Below, one piece after another: positions 1 through 6,069 of a DNA stretch of 8,660 nucleotides. A program made the translations under genes and the position numbers. The stretch is taken from the NCBI GenBank assembly GCA_023388955.1, contig JAEWFH010000022.1, forward strand, positions 1 through 8,660, read 5' to 3'. Position 1 is the first letter of the stretch. Every line of letters begins with the position of its first letter. Under the pieces are notes generated by a model that saw only the letters and a program-made list of their open reading frames with translations, made no database searches and had not been told where the DNA came from. The DNA is from Pseudomonadota bacterium. GTDB lineage: Bacteria; Pseudomonadota; Gammaproteobacteria; Xanthomonadales; Xanthomonadaceae.

Positions 1-849
1 CCGCAGGTGCACGGCGCGGTGCGCGACGCGGTGGCGCAGGCGGCGCGGGTGCTGGAGGTCGAACTCAACGCGCTGACCGACAACCCGATCGTGTTCCCCG
101 ACGCCGAGCGTGAGCACGTCGAGCAGCAGGTGATCTCCGCCGGGCACTTCCATGGCATGCCGCTGGCGCTGGTGATGAGCTACGTCAAGGCGGCGATCCC
201 GACCCTGGCCAGCATCTCCGAGCGCCGCCTCAACAAGCTGGTCGACCCGGCCACCAACGACGGCCTGCCGGCGTTCCTGATCGGCAACGAGGACGCGACC
301 GAGTCGGGCTTCATGATCGTCCAGTACACCGCCGCGGCGATCGTCAACGACCTGGCCAGCCGGGCCATGCCGGCCTCGGTGTACTCGATCCCGACCAGTG
401 CCAACGCCGAGGACCACGTGTCCATGGGCGCCAACGAGGCGCGCCACGTGCTGGGCATGGTCGGGGACCTGGGCAAGGTGCTGGGGCTGGAGCTGTACAC
501 CGCCGCGCAGGCGCTGGACCTGCGGCTGCAGATGATCAACGCCGCCCGGGCAATGGCGCGCGAAGGCGACGCGGAAGCGCTGGGGCACAAGGTGGCCGGT
601 GAGCCGCGTGCCGGCCAGGACGCATTGCGCGCCGCGTTCGAGCAGGAGGTCGAGGGCCTGCGTGCCGAGCTGGCGGCGGCCCCGGAATTCCGTCCGGGCC
701 GGGCGGTCGCGGCCGCCCATGCCGCGATCCGCGGGCGCATCGCCTTCATGGAGCGCGACCGGGCCATGGACGGCGACGTCGCGGCTGCGGTGAAGCTGGT
801 GACCGACGGCGTGGTGCTGGCGGCCGCCCGCAATGCCTGGGCCGACTGA
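1..849 (+). CDS. HutH-family aromatic amino acid (histidine-type) ammonia-lyase, C-terminal part
   Basis: The reading frame is open from the left edge (CCG CAG GTG CAC, reading PQVHGA) to TGA at 847-849, so the start and the MIO-forming Ala-Ser-Gly lie outside the window. About 282 of a usual 500-odd residues are visible. This MIO family removes ammonia non-oxidatively from histidine or aromatic amino acids in the cytoplasm. Visible family blocks are PQVHGA at the edge, ELNALTDNP (a conserved substrate-pocket loop), SAGHFHG, ESGFMIVQYTAAA and SIPTSANAEDHVSMG. The last contains the Glu of the histidine-lyase type rather than the Gln seen in plant PAL. Two positions look unlike classical HutH as I remember it: VYS instead of VDS, and NAED instead of NQED. 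The neighbours are not hut genes. It may therefore be a paralog, for example the lyase associated with aryl-polyene/xanthomonadin pigment clusters, rather than the catabolic enzyme. The family call is firm; the substrate is open. The next gene starts 30 bases downstream. Confidence 0.9.
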   Translation, partial: PQVHGAVRDAVAQAARVLEVELNALTDNPIVFPDAEREHVEQQVISAGHFHGMPLALVMSYVKAAIPTLASISERRLNKLVDPATNDGLPAFLIGNEDATESGFMIVQYTAAAIVNDLASRAMPASVYSIPTSANAEDHVSMGANEARHVLGMVGDLGKVLGLELYTAAQALDLRLQMINAARAMAREGDAEALGHKVAGEPRAGQDALRAAFEQEVEGLRAELAAAPEFRPGRAVAAAHAAIRGRIAFMERDRAMDGDVAAAVKLVTDGVVLAAARNAWAD

Positions 850-865
850 CGCCGGCCCGCACGGG

Positions 866-874
866 AAAAGGGGG
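866..874 (+). promoter_or_regulatory. Ribosome binding site of the phosphoesterase gene
   Basis: The purine run AAAAGGGGG ends 5 bases before the ATG at 880. It is the only strong Shine-Dalgarno-like stretch in the 30-base gap after the lyase stop, and it supports the start at 880 (or the second in-frame ATG at 883). No promoter is evident in this short gap, which fits read-through from the lyase gene. Confidence 0.5.
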
Positions 875-879
875 ACACG

Positions 880-2487
880 ATGATGCGCACGGACGCCCTG
901 CTACTGGCTTTCACCCTGGCCCTGGCCGGGACGGTCCTCCATGCCACGGAGCTGCAGGCTCCGGGCGTGGCCTATGTCGATGCGAACGCCAACGGCCGGC
1001 ACGACCCCGGCGAGGCGCTGCTGCCCGGGGTCAAGGTGTCCAATGGCCGCGAGGTGGTGGCCAGTGACGCGCACGGGGAGTTCACCCTGGCGGTGCGCGA
1101 CGGGGACACCGTGTTCGCCATCAAACCGCCGGGGTACTCCGTGGCCACCGGCGCCAATGGCCTGCCGGAGTTCTGGCGGCACCATTTCCCGGACGGATCG
1201 CCGGAGCTGCGCTTTGGCGGCATCCCGGCGCAGTCGGTGGAGCGCATGGAGATCGCCCTGCAACCGGCCCCGGCCGCGCCGGGCCCGCTGGAGGTTCTGG
1301 TCCTGGCCGATCCCCAGGTGAAGAACACCGCCGACGTGGACTACTACGCCCGCGACATCGTCGCCGACATCGCCACCCGGCCGCCGGCGGCCTTCGGCCT
1401 CAGCTTGGGCGACCTCGTCGACGACGAGCTGTCGCTGTACCCGGCGCTCAACGCGCATACCGCCTCGCTGGACGTCCCCTGGCTGCACGTGCCGGGCAAC
1501 CACGACCTGGACTTCGATGCCGCCGACGATGCCGGTTCACTGCTGACGTACCGGCATACCTTCGGCCCGGACACCTATGCCTGGGAGGAGGAGGGCGTGG
1601 CCTTCGTCCTGCTCGACAACGTGGTCTACCAGCCGGGCCAGCGCCCGGCGTACACCGGCGGCCTGCGCGCGGACCAGTTCGCCTTCCTGGAGTCGTACCT
1701 GGCGACGCTGCCCGACGGGCACATGGTCGTGGTCGGTGCGCACATCCCGTTCTTCGATACCCATCCCGATCCGACGATCGAGACCTTCCGCGGCGCCGAC
1801 CGCGAGCGCCTGTTCGGGCTGCTGGCGCGCTTCGACAAAGTGCTGTTGCTGAGCGGGCATGGCCATGTCCAGCGCCACGTGTTCCACGACGCGGCCAGCG
1901 GCTGGATCGGGGCCACGCCGCTGCACGAGTACAACCTCGGCGCGGCCTGTGGCGCGTTCTGGTCCGGGGTGAAGGACGAGGCCGGGATTCCCGATGCCAC
2001 CATGGCCGACGGTACCCCCAACGGCTTCGCGACGCTGCACATCGAGGCCGGCGACTACCGGCTGGCCTGGCATCCGGCGCGGCTGGGCCAGGGTGACCCG
2101 TCGCTGACACCGGCCATGGCCCTGCATGCGCCCAGGGTCCTGCGCCAAGGCGCGTACCCCGCGTGGGGCGTGTACGCGAACGTGTTCATGGGCACGCCCG
2201 ACACCGTGGTCGAGTACCGCGTCGCCGGCGGCGACTGGCAGCCGATGCGCCGCGTCGAGCGCGCGGACCCACGCCTGCTCGCCGAGAACGTGCGCGACGA
2301 CGAAGCCGCGTCGCTGCGCGGCTATGACCGCTCGCCGGAGGCCCAGCCCGGCACGCACCTGTGGCGGGGTGCCCTGCCCACGAACCTGGACATTGGCGAA
2401 CACGAGGTCGAGGTGCGCGCCCAGGACCGGTGGCAAGGCGAACAACGCGCCACCACCACGTACCGCCTGCAATCGGCCAACCCGTAG
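880..2487 (+). CDS. Exported calcineurin-like metallophosphoesterase (Metallophos_N / Metallophos / Metallophos_C architecture)
   Basis: This is a 535-residue protein. Residues 1-22 form a signal peptide (short charged start, hydrophobic stretch LLLAFTLALAGTVL, likely cleavage after LHA), so it should act in the periplasm or beyond. Residues about 28-128 resemble the beta-sandwich domain often found in front of these enzymes, with an acidic turn DANANGRHDPGE and a GEFTL strand. The two-metal phosphoesterase core runs from about 137 to 335: DPQ at 144-146 (motif I), GDLVDD from 177, GNHD at 206-209, GAHIP around H288, and GHGH at 326-329. Residues from about 343 to 530 match the C-terminal domain of this subfamily by position and by its WSGVKDE and PDGTPNG-like segments. 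Motif I carries Gln where the classical form has His. The substrate cannot be read from the sequence; a phosphomonoester or phosphodiester is expected. The TAG stop falls in the first bases of a palindromic repeat, and the gene converges on mtnC. Confidence 0.88.
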   Translation: MMRTDALLLAFTLALAGTVLHATELQAPGVAYVDANANGRHDPGEALLPGVKVSNGREVVASDAHGEFTLAVRDGDTVFAIKPPGYSVATGANGLPEFWRHHFPDGSPELRFGGIPAQSVERMEIALQPAPAAPGPLEVLVLADPQVKNTADVDYYARDIVADIATRPPAAFGLSLGDLVDDELSLYPALNAHTASLDVPWLHVPGNHDLDFDAADDAGSLLTYRHTFGPDTYAWEEEGVAFVLLDNVVYQPGQRPAYTGGLRADQFAFLESYLATLPDGHMVVVGAHIPFFDTHPDPTIETFRGADRERLFGLLARFDKVLLLSGHGHVQRHVFHDAASGWIGATPLHEYNLGAACGAFWSGVKDEAGIPDATMADGTPNGFATLHIEAGDYRLAWHPARLGQGDPSLTPAMALHAPRVLRQGAYPAWGVYANVFMGTPDTVVEYRVAGGDWQPMRRVERADPRLLAENVRDDEAASLRGYDRSPEAQPGTHLWRGALPTNLDIGEHEVEVRAQDRWQGEQRATTTYRLQSANP

Positions 2488-2529
2488 GGCGCCAATAGCG
2501 GCCCACCGGGGGCGCCTATTGCGCCCTAC
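2484..2529. repeat. Palindromic intergenic repeat, copy R1, between convergent genes
   Basis: An imperfect inverted repeat fills the gap between the phosphoesterase stop and the mtnC stop. Positions 2484-2492 pair with 2521-2529 (9 of 9), C2493 is bulged, and 2494-2498 pair with 2516-2520 (5 of 5). A short inner GCCC/GGGC pairing (2501-2504 with 2510-2513) is possible. The right half, 2506-2527, is identical over 22 bases to 4568-4589. It has no T-tract, so it is not a canonical intrinsic terminator. Its position between two convergent genes would still allow it to block or stabilise both transcript ends. It resembles the REP-like families of many proteobacteria, but the family name is not established here. 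Confidence 0.85.
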
Positions 2530-2532
2530 GGG

Positions 2533-3225
2533 TCACGGGGTGGGGAGGTCGGTGAAGGATTCCACGCGCGGGTGGGCGTTCCATTCCGCCACGGTGCGCG
2601 GGAACGGGTAGTCCTCGCGGCGGTCGAGCAGGGTGGTGGCCAGGCCGGCGTCGCGGGCGGCGTCCAGTTCGGCGACCACGTCGGACAGGAACAGGATTTC
2701 GTTGGCGGGCAGGCCGATCTCGGCGGCGATCTTCCGGTAACTCTCCGCTTCGCGCTTGGGCCCGGTGGTAGTGTCGTACCAGCCCGAGACCAGGCCGGTC
2801 AGGTCGCCGGCCGAGCTGTGTCCGAACAGCATCCGCTGCGCCGGGACGCTGCCGGAGGAGTACACGTGGACGGGGATCCCGGCCTCGCGCCAGCGCCGCA
2901 TGGCCTCCACGGCGTCGGGGTAGAAGTGCGCCTGGAAGTCGCCGCTGCGGTAGCCGTCGGCCCAGATCATCCCCTGCAGGGCCTTGAGCGCGGTGTGCTT
3001 GCGGTCCTGGTCGATCCAGCCCTGCAGCACCTCCACCACCATGGCGTCCTGGCACATGCCGCCCAGCTCGGTGGCGACCTCGTCCAGCCAGCGGCGCACC
3101 GCCGGCTCCTGGCCGCGGGCCTTCACGAAACCGGGTAGGGCGCGGCGCGCATACGGGAACAGCACGTCCTTCACGAAGGAGATCGAGCTGGTGGTGCCCT
3201 CGATGTCGGTAAGGATCGCTTTCAT
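2533..3225 (-). CDS. mtnC: Enolase-phosphatase E1 (2,3-diketo-5-methylthiopentyl-1-phosphate enolase/phosphatase)
   Basis: This is a 230-residue HAD-superfamily enzyme of the methionine salvage pathway. It enolises 2,3-diketo-5-methylthiopentyl-1-phosphate and then removes the phosphate, giving the acireductone used by MtnD. The HAD motifs are all present: DIEGTT at 7-12 (nucleophile Asp7; the Ile-Glu variant is typical of E1), VYSSGS at 121-126 (motif II), TGPKREAESY with Lys157 (motif III) and FLSDVVAELDAA with Asp182 and Glu186 (motif IV). The length is normal for the family. The ATG at 3225-3223 overlaps the mtnD TGA as ATGA, and no strong separate ribosome site is seen, which fits translational coupling. 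It is the last gene of the mtnB-mtnD-mtnC block and ends 45 bases from the convergent phosphoesterase gene, across repeat R1. Confidence 0.96.
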   Translation of the reverse strand: MKAILTDIEGTTSSISFVKDVLFPYARRALPGFVKARGQEPAVRRWLDEVATELGGMCQDAMVVEVLQGWIDQDRKHTALKALQGMIWADGYRSGDFQAHFYPDAVEAMRRWREAGIPVHVYSSGSVPAQRMLFGHSSAGDLTGLVSGWYDTTTGPKREAESYRKIAAEIGLPANEILFLSDVVAELDAARDAGLATTLLDRREDYPFPRTVAEWNAHPRVESFTDLPTP

Positions 3226-3773
3226 GCGCCGGGCTCGTAGCGGGGGAAACGGGTGGCGATGTCGCTGCCGGTGAAGTGCCCGACCCAGCCTTCCGGGTCG
3301 GTGAAGAAACGGATCGCCACGAAGCGCGGCTCCGGCCCCATGTCGAACCAGTGCGTGGTGCCGTCGGGGACCGAGATCAGGTCGCCCTTCTCGCAGAGGA
3401 TTTCGTAGACACTGCCGTCCACGTGCAGGGTGAACAGGCCCGAGCCGTCGACGAAGAAGCGGACCTCGTCCTCCTTGTGGAAGTGCTCGTCGAGGAACTT
3501 CGCCCGCATCTGTTCGCGCTGCGGGTGGTCCGGTGCGATCGAGACCACATCGACGCTCCGGAAGCCGCGTTCGGCCACCAGCCGGTCGATGTCGGCCCGG
3601 TAGGCGTCCAGGATCTCCTGCGGCGGGTCGCCCGCGGCGACCGGTGCACTGGCCTCCCAGCGCTGGAAGTCCACGCCCAGTGGCGCCAGTTCCTTCGCGA
3701 TGCGGGCGGCGTCGCGGGTGTCGACCCGCGCGCTGGCCGGGTCGTGCTCGTCAAAGATCCGCAGGCGGCTCAT
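3222..3773 (-). CDS. mtnD: Acireductone dioxygenase (ARD)
   Basis: This is a 183-residue cupin enzyme of methionine salvage. It oxidises 1,2-dihydroxy-3-keto-5-methylthiopentene with O2. The Fe form yields formate and 4-methylthio-2-oxobutanoate, the methionine precursor; the Ni form gives an off-pathway product including CO. The metal ligands sit at the expected spacing: His97, His99 and Glu103 in HFHKEDE, and His141 in GTTHWFDMG. The ending FTGSDIATRFPRYE is typical of the family. The ATG at 3773 was chosen over longer in-frame starts (up to 3899) because MSRLRIFDE is the usual N-terminus, a GAGGAGGT site lies 7 bases upstream, and a longer form would overlap mtnB heavily. The start overlaps the mtnB stop by 4 bases and the stop overlaps the mtnC start by 4 bases. 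The sequence does not tell which metal is used. Confidence 0.96.
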   Translation of the reverse strand: MSRLRIFDEHDPASARVDTRDAARIAKELAPLGVDFQRWEASAPVAAGDPPQEILDAYRADIDRLVAERGFRSVDVVSIAPDHPQREQMRAKFLDEHFHKEDEVRFFVDGSGLFTLHVDGSVYEILCEKGDLISVPDGTTHWFDMGPEPRFVAIRFFTDPEGWVGHFTGSDIATRFPRYEPGA

Positions 3774-4405
3774 GCGCGCAACCTCCTCAGGTCCAGTTCG
3801 CAGCCGAGGAGGAACTCGAACGCCTCCAGGTGGCGCCGGGCCCCGGCCATGTCCCGGCCCCAGGCATACAGCCCGTGGCCGTCGATCAGGTAGCCCCACA
3901 TCGGCTGCCGTTCCAGCCAGCCGTCCGCCAGCGCCGACAGCTCGTCCATGTCCTGGCTGTTGGGGAGCACCGGCAGCTCCAGGTGGGTGTCATGGGTGTC
4001 GGTGCCGGCGAAGGCCTTCAGCAGCTCGTAGCCTTCCAGCCGCACCAGGCCCTGCGCCGCGAACAGCCGCGAGGCCACGGTCTGGTTGTGGGAATGCGTG
4101 TGCAGCACGCAACCGACGTCCGGGAAGCGCCGGTACAACCCGGTATGCAGCCCGGTCTCGGCCGACGGGCGACGGTCGCTGCCCACCGCGTGGCCGTCCA
4201 GGTCGACCACCATGATCCCGGAGGCTTCCAGCCGGCCCTTGTCGCCGCCGGACGCGGTGATCGCGACGTGCGCATCGTCCATGCGCATGGAGAAATTGCT
4301 GCTGGTCGCCGGCGTCCAGCCGCGCGCGGCCAGCTCGCGCACGTTGGCGACGAGCTCGTTGGCGCAGCGGTCGAAAGCCTGCATGTCGAAAGGGGCAAGG
4401 TCCAT
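3770..4405 (-). CDS. mtnB: Methylthioribulose-1-phosphate dehydratase
   Basis: This is a 211-residue zinc enzyme of the class II aldolase/adducin fold. It converts 5-methylthioribulose-1-phosphate to 2,3-diketo-5-methylthiopentyl-1-phosphate in methionine salvage. Visible features are TPATSSNFS at 31-39, ASGGDKG at 51-57 (phosphate-binding type loop), SAETGLH with Glu83 as the likely catalytic acid/base, HTHSH with Zn ligands His102 and His104, LEGYELLK at 123-130, and IDGHG with His177 as the third Zn ligand. The start at 4405 (MDLAPFDMQAF) gives the normal family length. The frame stays open upstream to 4465, but that stretch only translates palindromic repeat R2. No clear Shine-Dalgarno site precedes 4405; a TAGAAT box lies 7 bases upstream instead. 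The TGA overlaps the mtnD ATG as ATGA. mtnA, which makes the substrate, is not in the window. Confidence 0.95.
   Translation of the reverse strand: MDLAPFDMQAFDRCANELVANVRELAARGWTPATSSNFSMRMDDAHVAITASGGDKGRLEASGIMVVDLDGHAVGSDRRPSAETGLHTGLYRRFPDVGCVLHTHSHNQTVASRLFAAQGLVRLEGYELLKAFAGTDTHDTHLELPVLPNSQDMDELSALADGWLERQPMWGYLIDGHGLYAWGRDMAGARRHLEAFEFLLGCELDLRRLRA
3781..3788 (-). promoter_or_regulatory. Strong ribosome binding site of mtnD, inside the end of mtnB
   Basis: On the minus strand this reads GAGGAGGT, 7 bases before the ATG at 3773. It lies within the last codons of mtnB and decides the mtnD start against upstream in-frame alternatives. It is the strongest ribosome site in the mtn block. 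Confidence 0.7.
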
Positions 4406-4412
4406 GCGCCGG

Positions 4413-4418
4413 ATTCTA
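4413..4418 (-). promoter_or_regulatory. Possible -10 box for mtnB, implying a leaderless transcript
   Basis: On the minus strand the hexamer TAGAAT (five of six matches to TATAAT) is followed by 7 bases and then the mtnB ATG. Transcription from such a box would begin at or next to the start codon, and there is no Shine-Dalgarno site between them, as in leaderless genes. I see no convincing -35 hexamer at the right distance, where repeat R2 lies. The call is tentative. Confidence 0.3.
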
Positions 4419-4421
4419 CCG

Positions 4422-4465
4422 GTAGGGCGCAATAGCCGCCCCTTGGGCGGCGTATTGCGCCGCAC
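4422..4465. repeat. Palindromic intergenic repeat, copy R2, upstream of mtnB
   Basis: This is the best hairpin of the three copies. Bases 4426-4434 (GGCGCAATA) pair with 4453-4461 (TATTGCGCC), 4435-4441 pair with 4445-4451, G4452 is bulged, and the loop is three bases (CTT). Outer ends GTAG/GCAC pair partly. The copy abuts a 10-base perfect palindrome CTACCGGTAG at 4416-4425. It ends 16 bases from the mtnB start and could punctuate transcription coming from the permease gene. Confidence 0.85.
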
Positions 4466-4553
4466 ACGGCGGGGGCGTGGGTGCGCCGCGGATGGAGGGG
4501 GGTGTCCCGCGGGTGGCGGGGCGTTGGCGGGCGTGTGTCGTGGTTTGCCGTTC
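4466..4553. other. G-rich spacer between repeats R2 and R3
   Basis: This is the non-coding part of the 172-base gap between the permease and mtnB. It is strongly strand-asymmetric, with runs of G on the plus strand at 4471-4475, 4479-4481, 4497-4502, 4511-4513, 4518-4521 and 4529-4531. I see no gene and no clear promoter in it. The last four runs could form a loose G-quadruplex (loops of 8, 4 and 7 bases). Confidence 0.5.
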
Positions 4554-4590
4554 GGCGCAATACCGCGCCGGGGGCGCCTATTGCGCCCTG
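4554..4590. repeat. Palindromic intergenic repeat, copy R3, overlapping the end of the permease gene
   Basis: Bases 4554-4562 (GGCGCAATA) pair with 4579-4587 (TATTGCGCC), with an inner GCGCC/GGCGC stem. Bases 4568-4589 are identical to 2506-2527 of copy R1. The repeat runs into the permease reading frame and encodes its last residues and its TAG stop. It lacks a T-tract. Confidence 0.85.
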
Positions 4591-6050
4591 CGCAACTTGC
4601 TGTTGCGGTAGCCGTAGAGGGCGTAGATGAGCAGGCCGAATATGGTCCAGCCGACGAAGACCATCCAGTGCTCGACGAAGGCCTGCCAGAACAGGTACAG
4701 GCAGGTGAGCACGCCCAGCGAGCAGATCAGCCAGGCCGCCGGCACCCGGAACGGCCGCTCCAGGCCCGGCTGGGTGTAGCGCAGCACCAGCACCCCGGCG
4801 CAGACCGTGGAGAAGGCCAGCAGGGTGCCCATCGAGACCAGTTCGCCAAGCACGCTCAGCGGCAGTGCCCCGGCCAGTGCGGCGGCCACCACGCCGACGA
4901 TGATGGTGCTGACGTGCGGGGTGCGGTGGCGCGGGTGGACCTTGCCGAACAGCTTGGGCAGCAGCCCGTCGCGGGACATGGTGTAGAAGATCCGCGGCTG
5001 CGCCATCAGCATCACCAGCACCACCGAGGACAGGCCGGCGATGGCGCCGATCTCGGTGGCGGTCTTCAGCCAGGCCAGTGATTCGTAGGGTTCCAGCGCG
5101 CTGACCACCGGCTTGGCGGTGCCCAGCAGGCTGTAGTGGGTCATGCCGGTCAGCACCGCGCATACGGCGATGTAGATGATCGTGCATACCACCAGCGAAC
5201 CGAGGATGCCGCGCGGCATGTCGCGCTGCGGGTTCTTGGCCTCGCCGGCCGCGGTGGAGACCGCGTCGAAGCCGATGTAGGCGAAGAACACGATCGCCGC
5301 CGCCCGCGTCACCCCGTCGAAGCCGAACCGGCCCGGACCCTGGGACTCGGGAATGAACGGGACCCAGTTGGCCGGGTCGATGTACTGCGCGCCAAAGCCG
5401 ATGAAGGCCGCGATCACCGCCACCTTGATCGCCACGATCACCGCGTTGACGAAGGCCGACTGGGTGACGCCGCGGTAGCCCAGCGCCGCGACCGCGGCGA
5501 CCAGGAGGATGGCCGGCAGGTTGACGATCGCGCCGGTGGCGACGAATTCCGTGCCGGTCCAGCCGATCGGGGCGTTGGCCAGCGCTTCCGGAAAGGGCAG
5601 TCCGAGGCTGCTGGTCAGGAAGCTCACGGTGTAGCTCGACCAGCCCACCGCCACCGAGGAGGCGGCGAACAGGTACTCCAGCACCAGGCACCAGCCGATG
5701 AACCAGGCCACGAACTCGCCCAGGGTGGAATAGGCATAGGAGTAGGCGCTGCCGGAGACCGGCAGCAGTGCCGCGAACTCGGCGTAGCACAGCCCCGCCA
5801 GGCCGCAGGCGATCCCGGCCAGCACGAAGCTGAGCATGATCGCCGGCCCGGCGTGCTCGGCCGCGGCCTGGCCGGTGACCACGAAGATGCCCGCGCCGAT
5901 CACCGCGCCCATGCCCATCAGCACCAGGTGGCGCGCGGTCAGGGTGCGCTTGAGGGTGGCCTCGCCCTCCAGGCTGCCTTCGAAGGGTTCGCCGGCATCG
6001 ACGTGGCCCGCCGGTTCGATCGGCTTGCGTGCCAGAAGGTTCTGCAGCAT
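4578..6050 (-). CDS. APC-superfamily amino acid permease (cationic amino acid transporter-like)
   Basis: This is a 490-residue inner-membrane protein with about 12 hydrophobic segments and a roughly 40-residue hydrophilic N-terminus. TM1 carries GAVIGAGIFVVTG (48-60), the unwound substrate-binding helix of the APC fold. TM6 carries FFAYIGFDAVST (255-266), followed by the loop EAKNPQRDMPRGI, a hallmark of the bacterial CAT-like (YfnA/YhdG-type) branch. RIFYTMSRDGLLP after TM8 is also typical. It probably imports an amino acid by proton coupling; the substrate cannot be read from the sequence. The ATG at 6050 has GGAGG 8 bases upstream (6063-6059). It follows the sodium symporter gene by 19 bases, so the two are likely co-transcribed. 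The final residues RAQ and the TAG stop come from repeat R3, suggesting the repeat reshaped the C-terminus. Confidence 0.92.
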   Translation of the reverse strand: MLQNLLARKPIEPAGHVDAGEPFEGSLEGEATLKRTLTARHLVLMGMGAVIGAGIFVVTGQAAAEHAGPAIMLSFVLAGIACGLAGLCYAEFAALLPVSGSAYSYAYSTLGEFVAWFIGWCLVLEYLFAASSVAVGWSSYTVSFLTSSLGLPFPEALANAPIGWTGTEFVATGAIVNLPAILLVAAVAALGYRGVTQSAFVNAVIVAIKVAVIAAFIGFGAQYIDPANWVPFIPESQGPGRFGFDGVTRAAAIVFFAYIGFDAVSTAAGEAKNPQRDMPRGILGSLVVCTIIYIAVCAVLTGMTHYSLLGTAKPVVSALEPYESLAWLKTATEIGAIAGLSSVVLVMLMAQPRIFYTMSRDGLLPKLFGKVHPRHRTPHVSTIIVGVVAAALAGALPLSVLGELVSMGTLLAFSTVCAGVLVLRYTQPGLERPFRVPAAWLICSLGVLTCLYLFWQAFVEHWMVFVGWTIFGLLIYALYGYRNSKLRRAQ

Positions 6051-6058
6051 CGGGAAGG

Positions 6059-6063
6059 CCTCC
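6059..6063 (-). promoter_or_regulatory. Ribosome binding site of the APC permease
   Basis: GGAGG on the minus strand, 8 bases before the ATG at 6050, inside the 19-base gap after the symporter stop. It supports the chosen start and a shared transcript. Confidence 0.6.
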
Positions 6064-6069
6064 GTCAGG

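Noticed and set aside
2484..2529. R1 as a canonical Rho-independent terminator
   Set aside because: The stem is strong, but no T-tract follows on either strand, so it is listed as a repeat with a possible termination or stabilising role.
3774..3899. An N-terminal extension of acireductone dioxygenase
   Set aside because: The extra 42 residues would come from out-of-frame mtnB sequence. The internal ATG at 3773 has a strong ribosome site and gives the standard 183-residue enzyme.
4406..4465. An N-terminal extension of MtnB through repeat R2
   Set aside because: The frame is open, but the added residues only translate the palindrome; the ATG at 4405 gives normal length.
4018..5790. A 590-codon minus-strand frame overlapping mtnB and the permease
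   Set aside because: It is the wrong frame of two recognised genes, rich in Arg, His and Pro, with no domain. Its length reflects the scarcity of stop codons at high GC.
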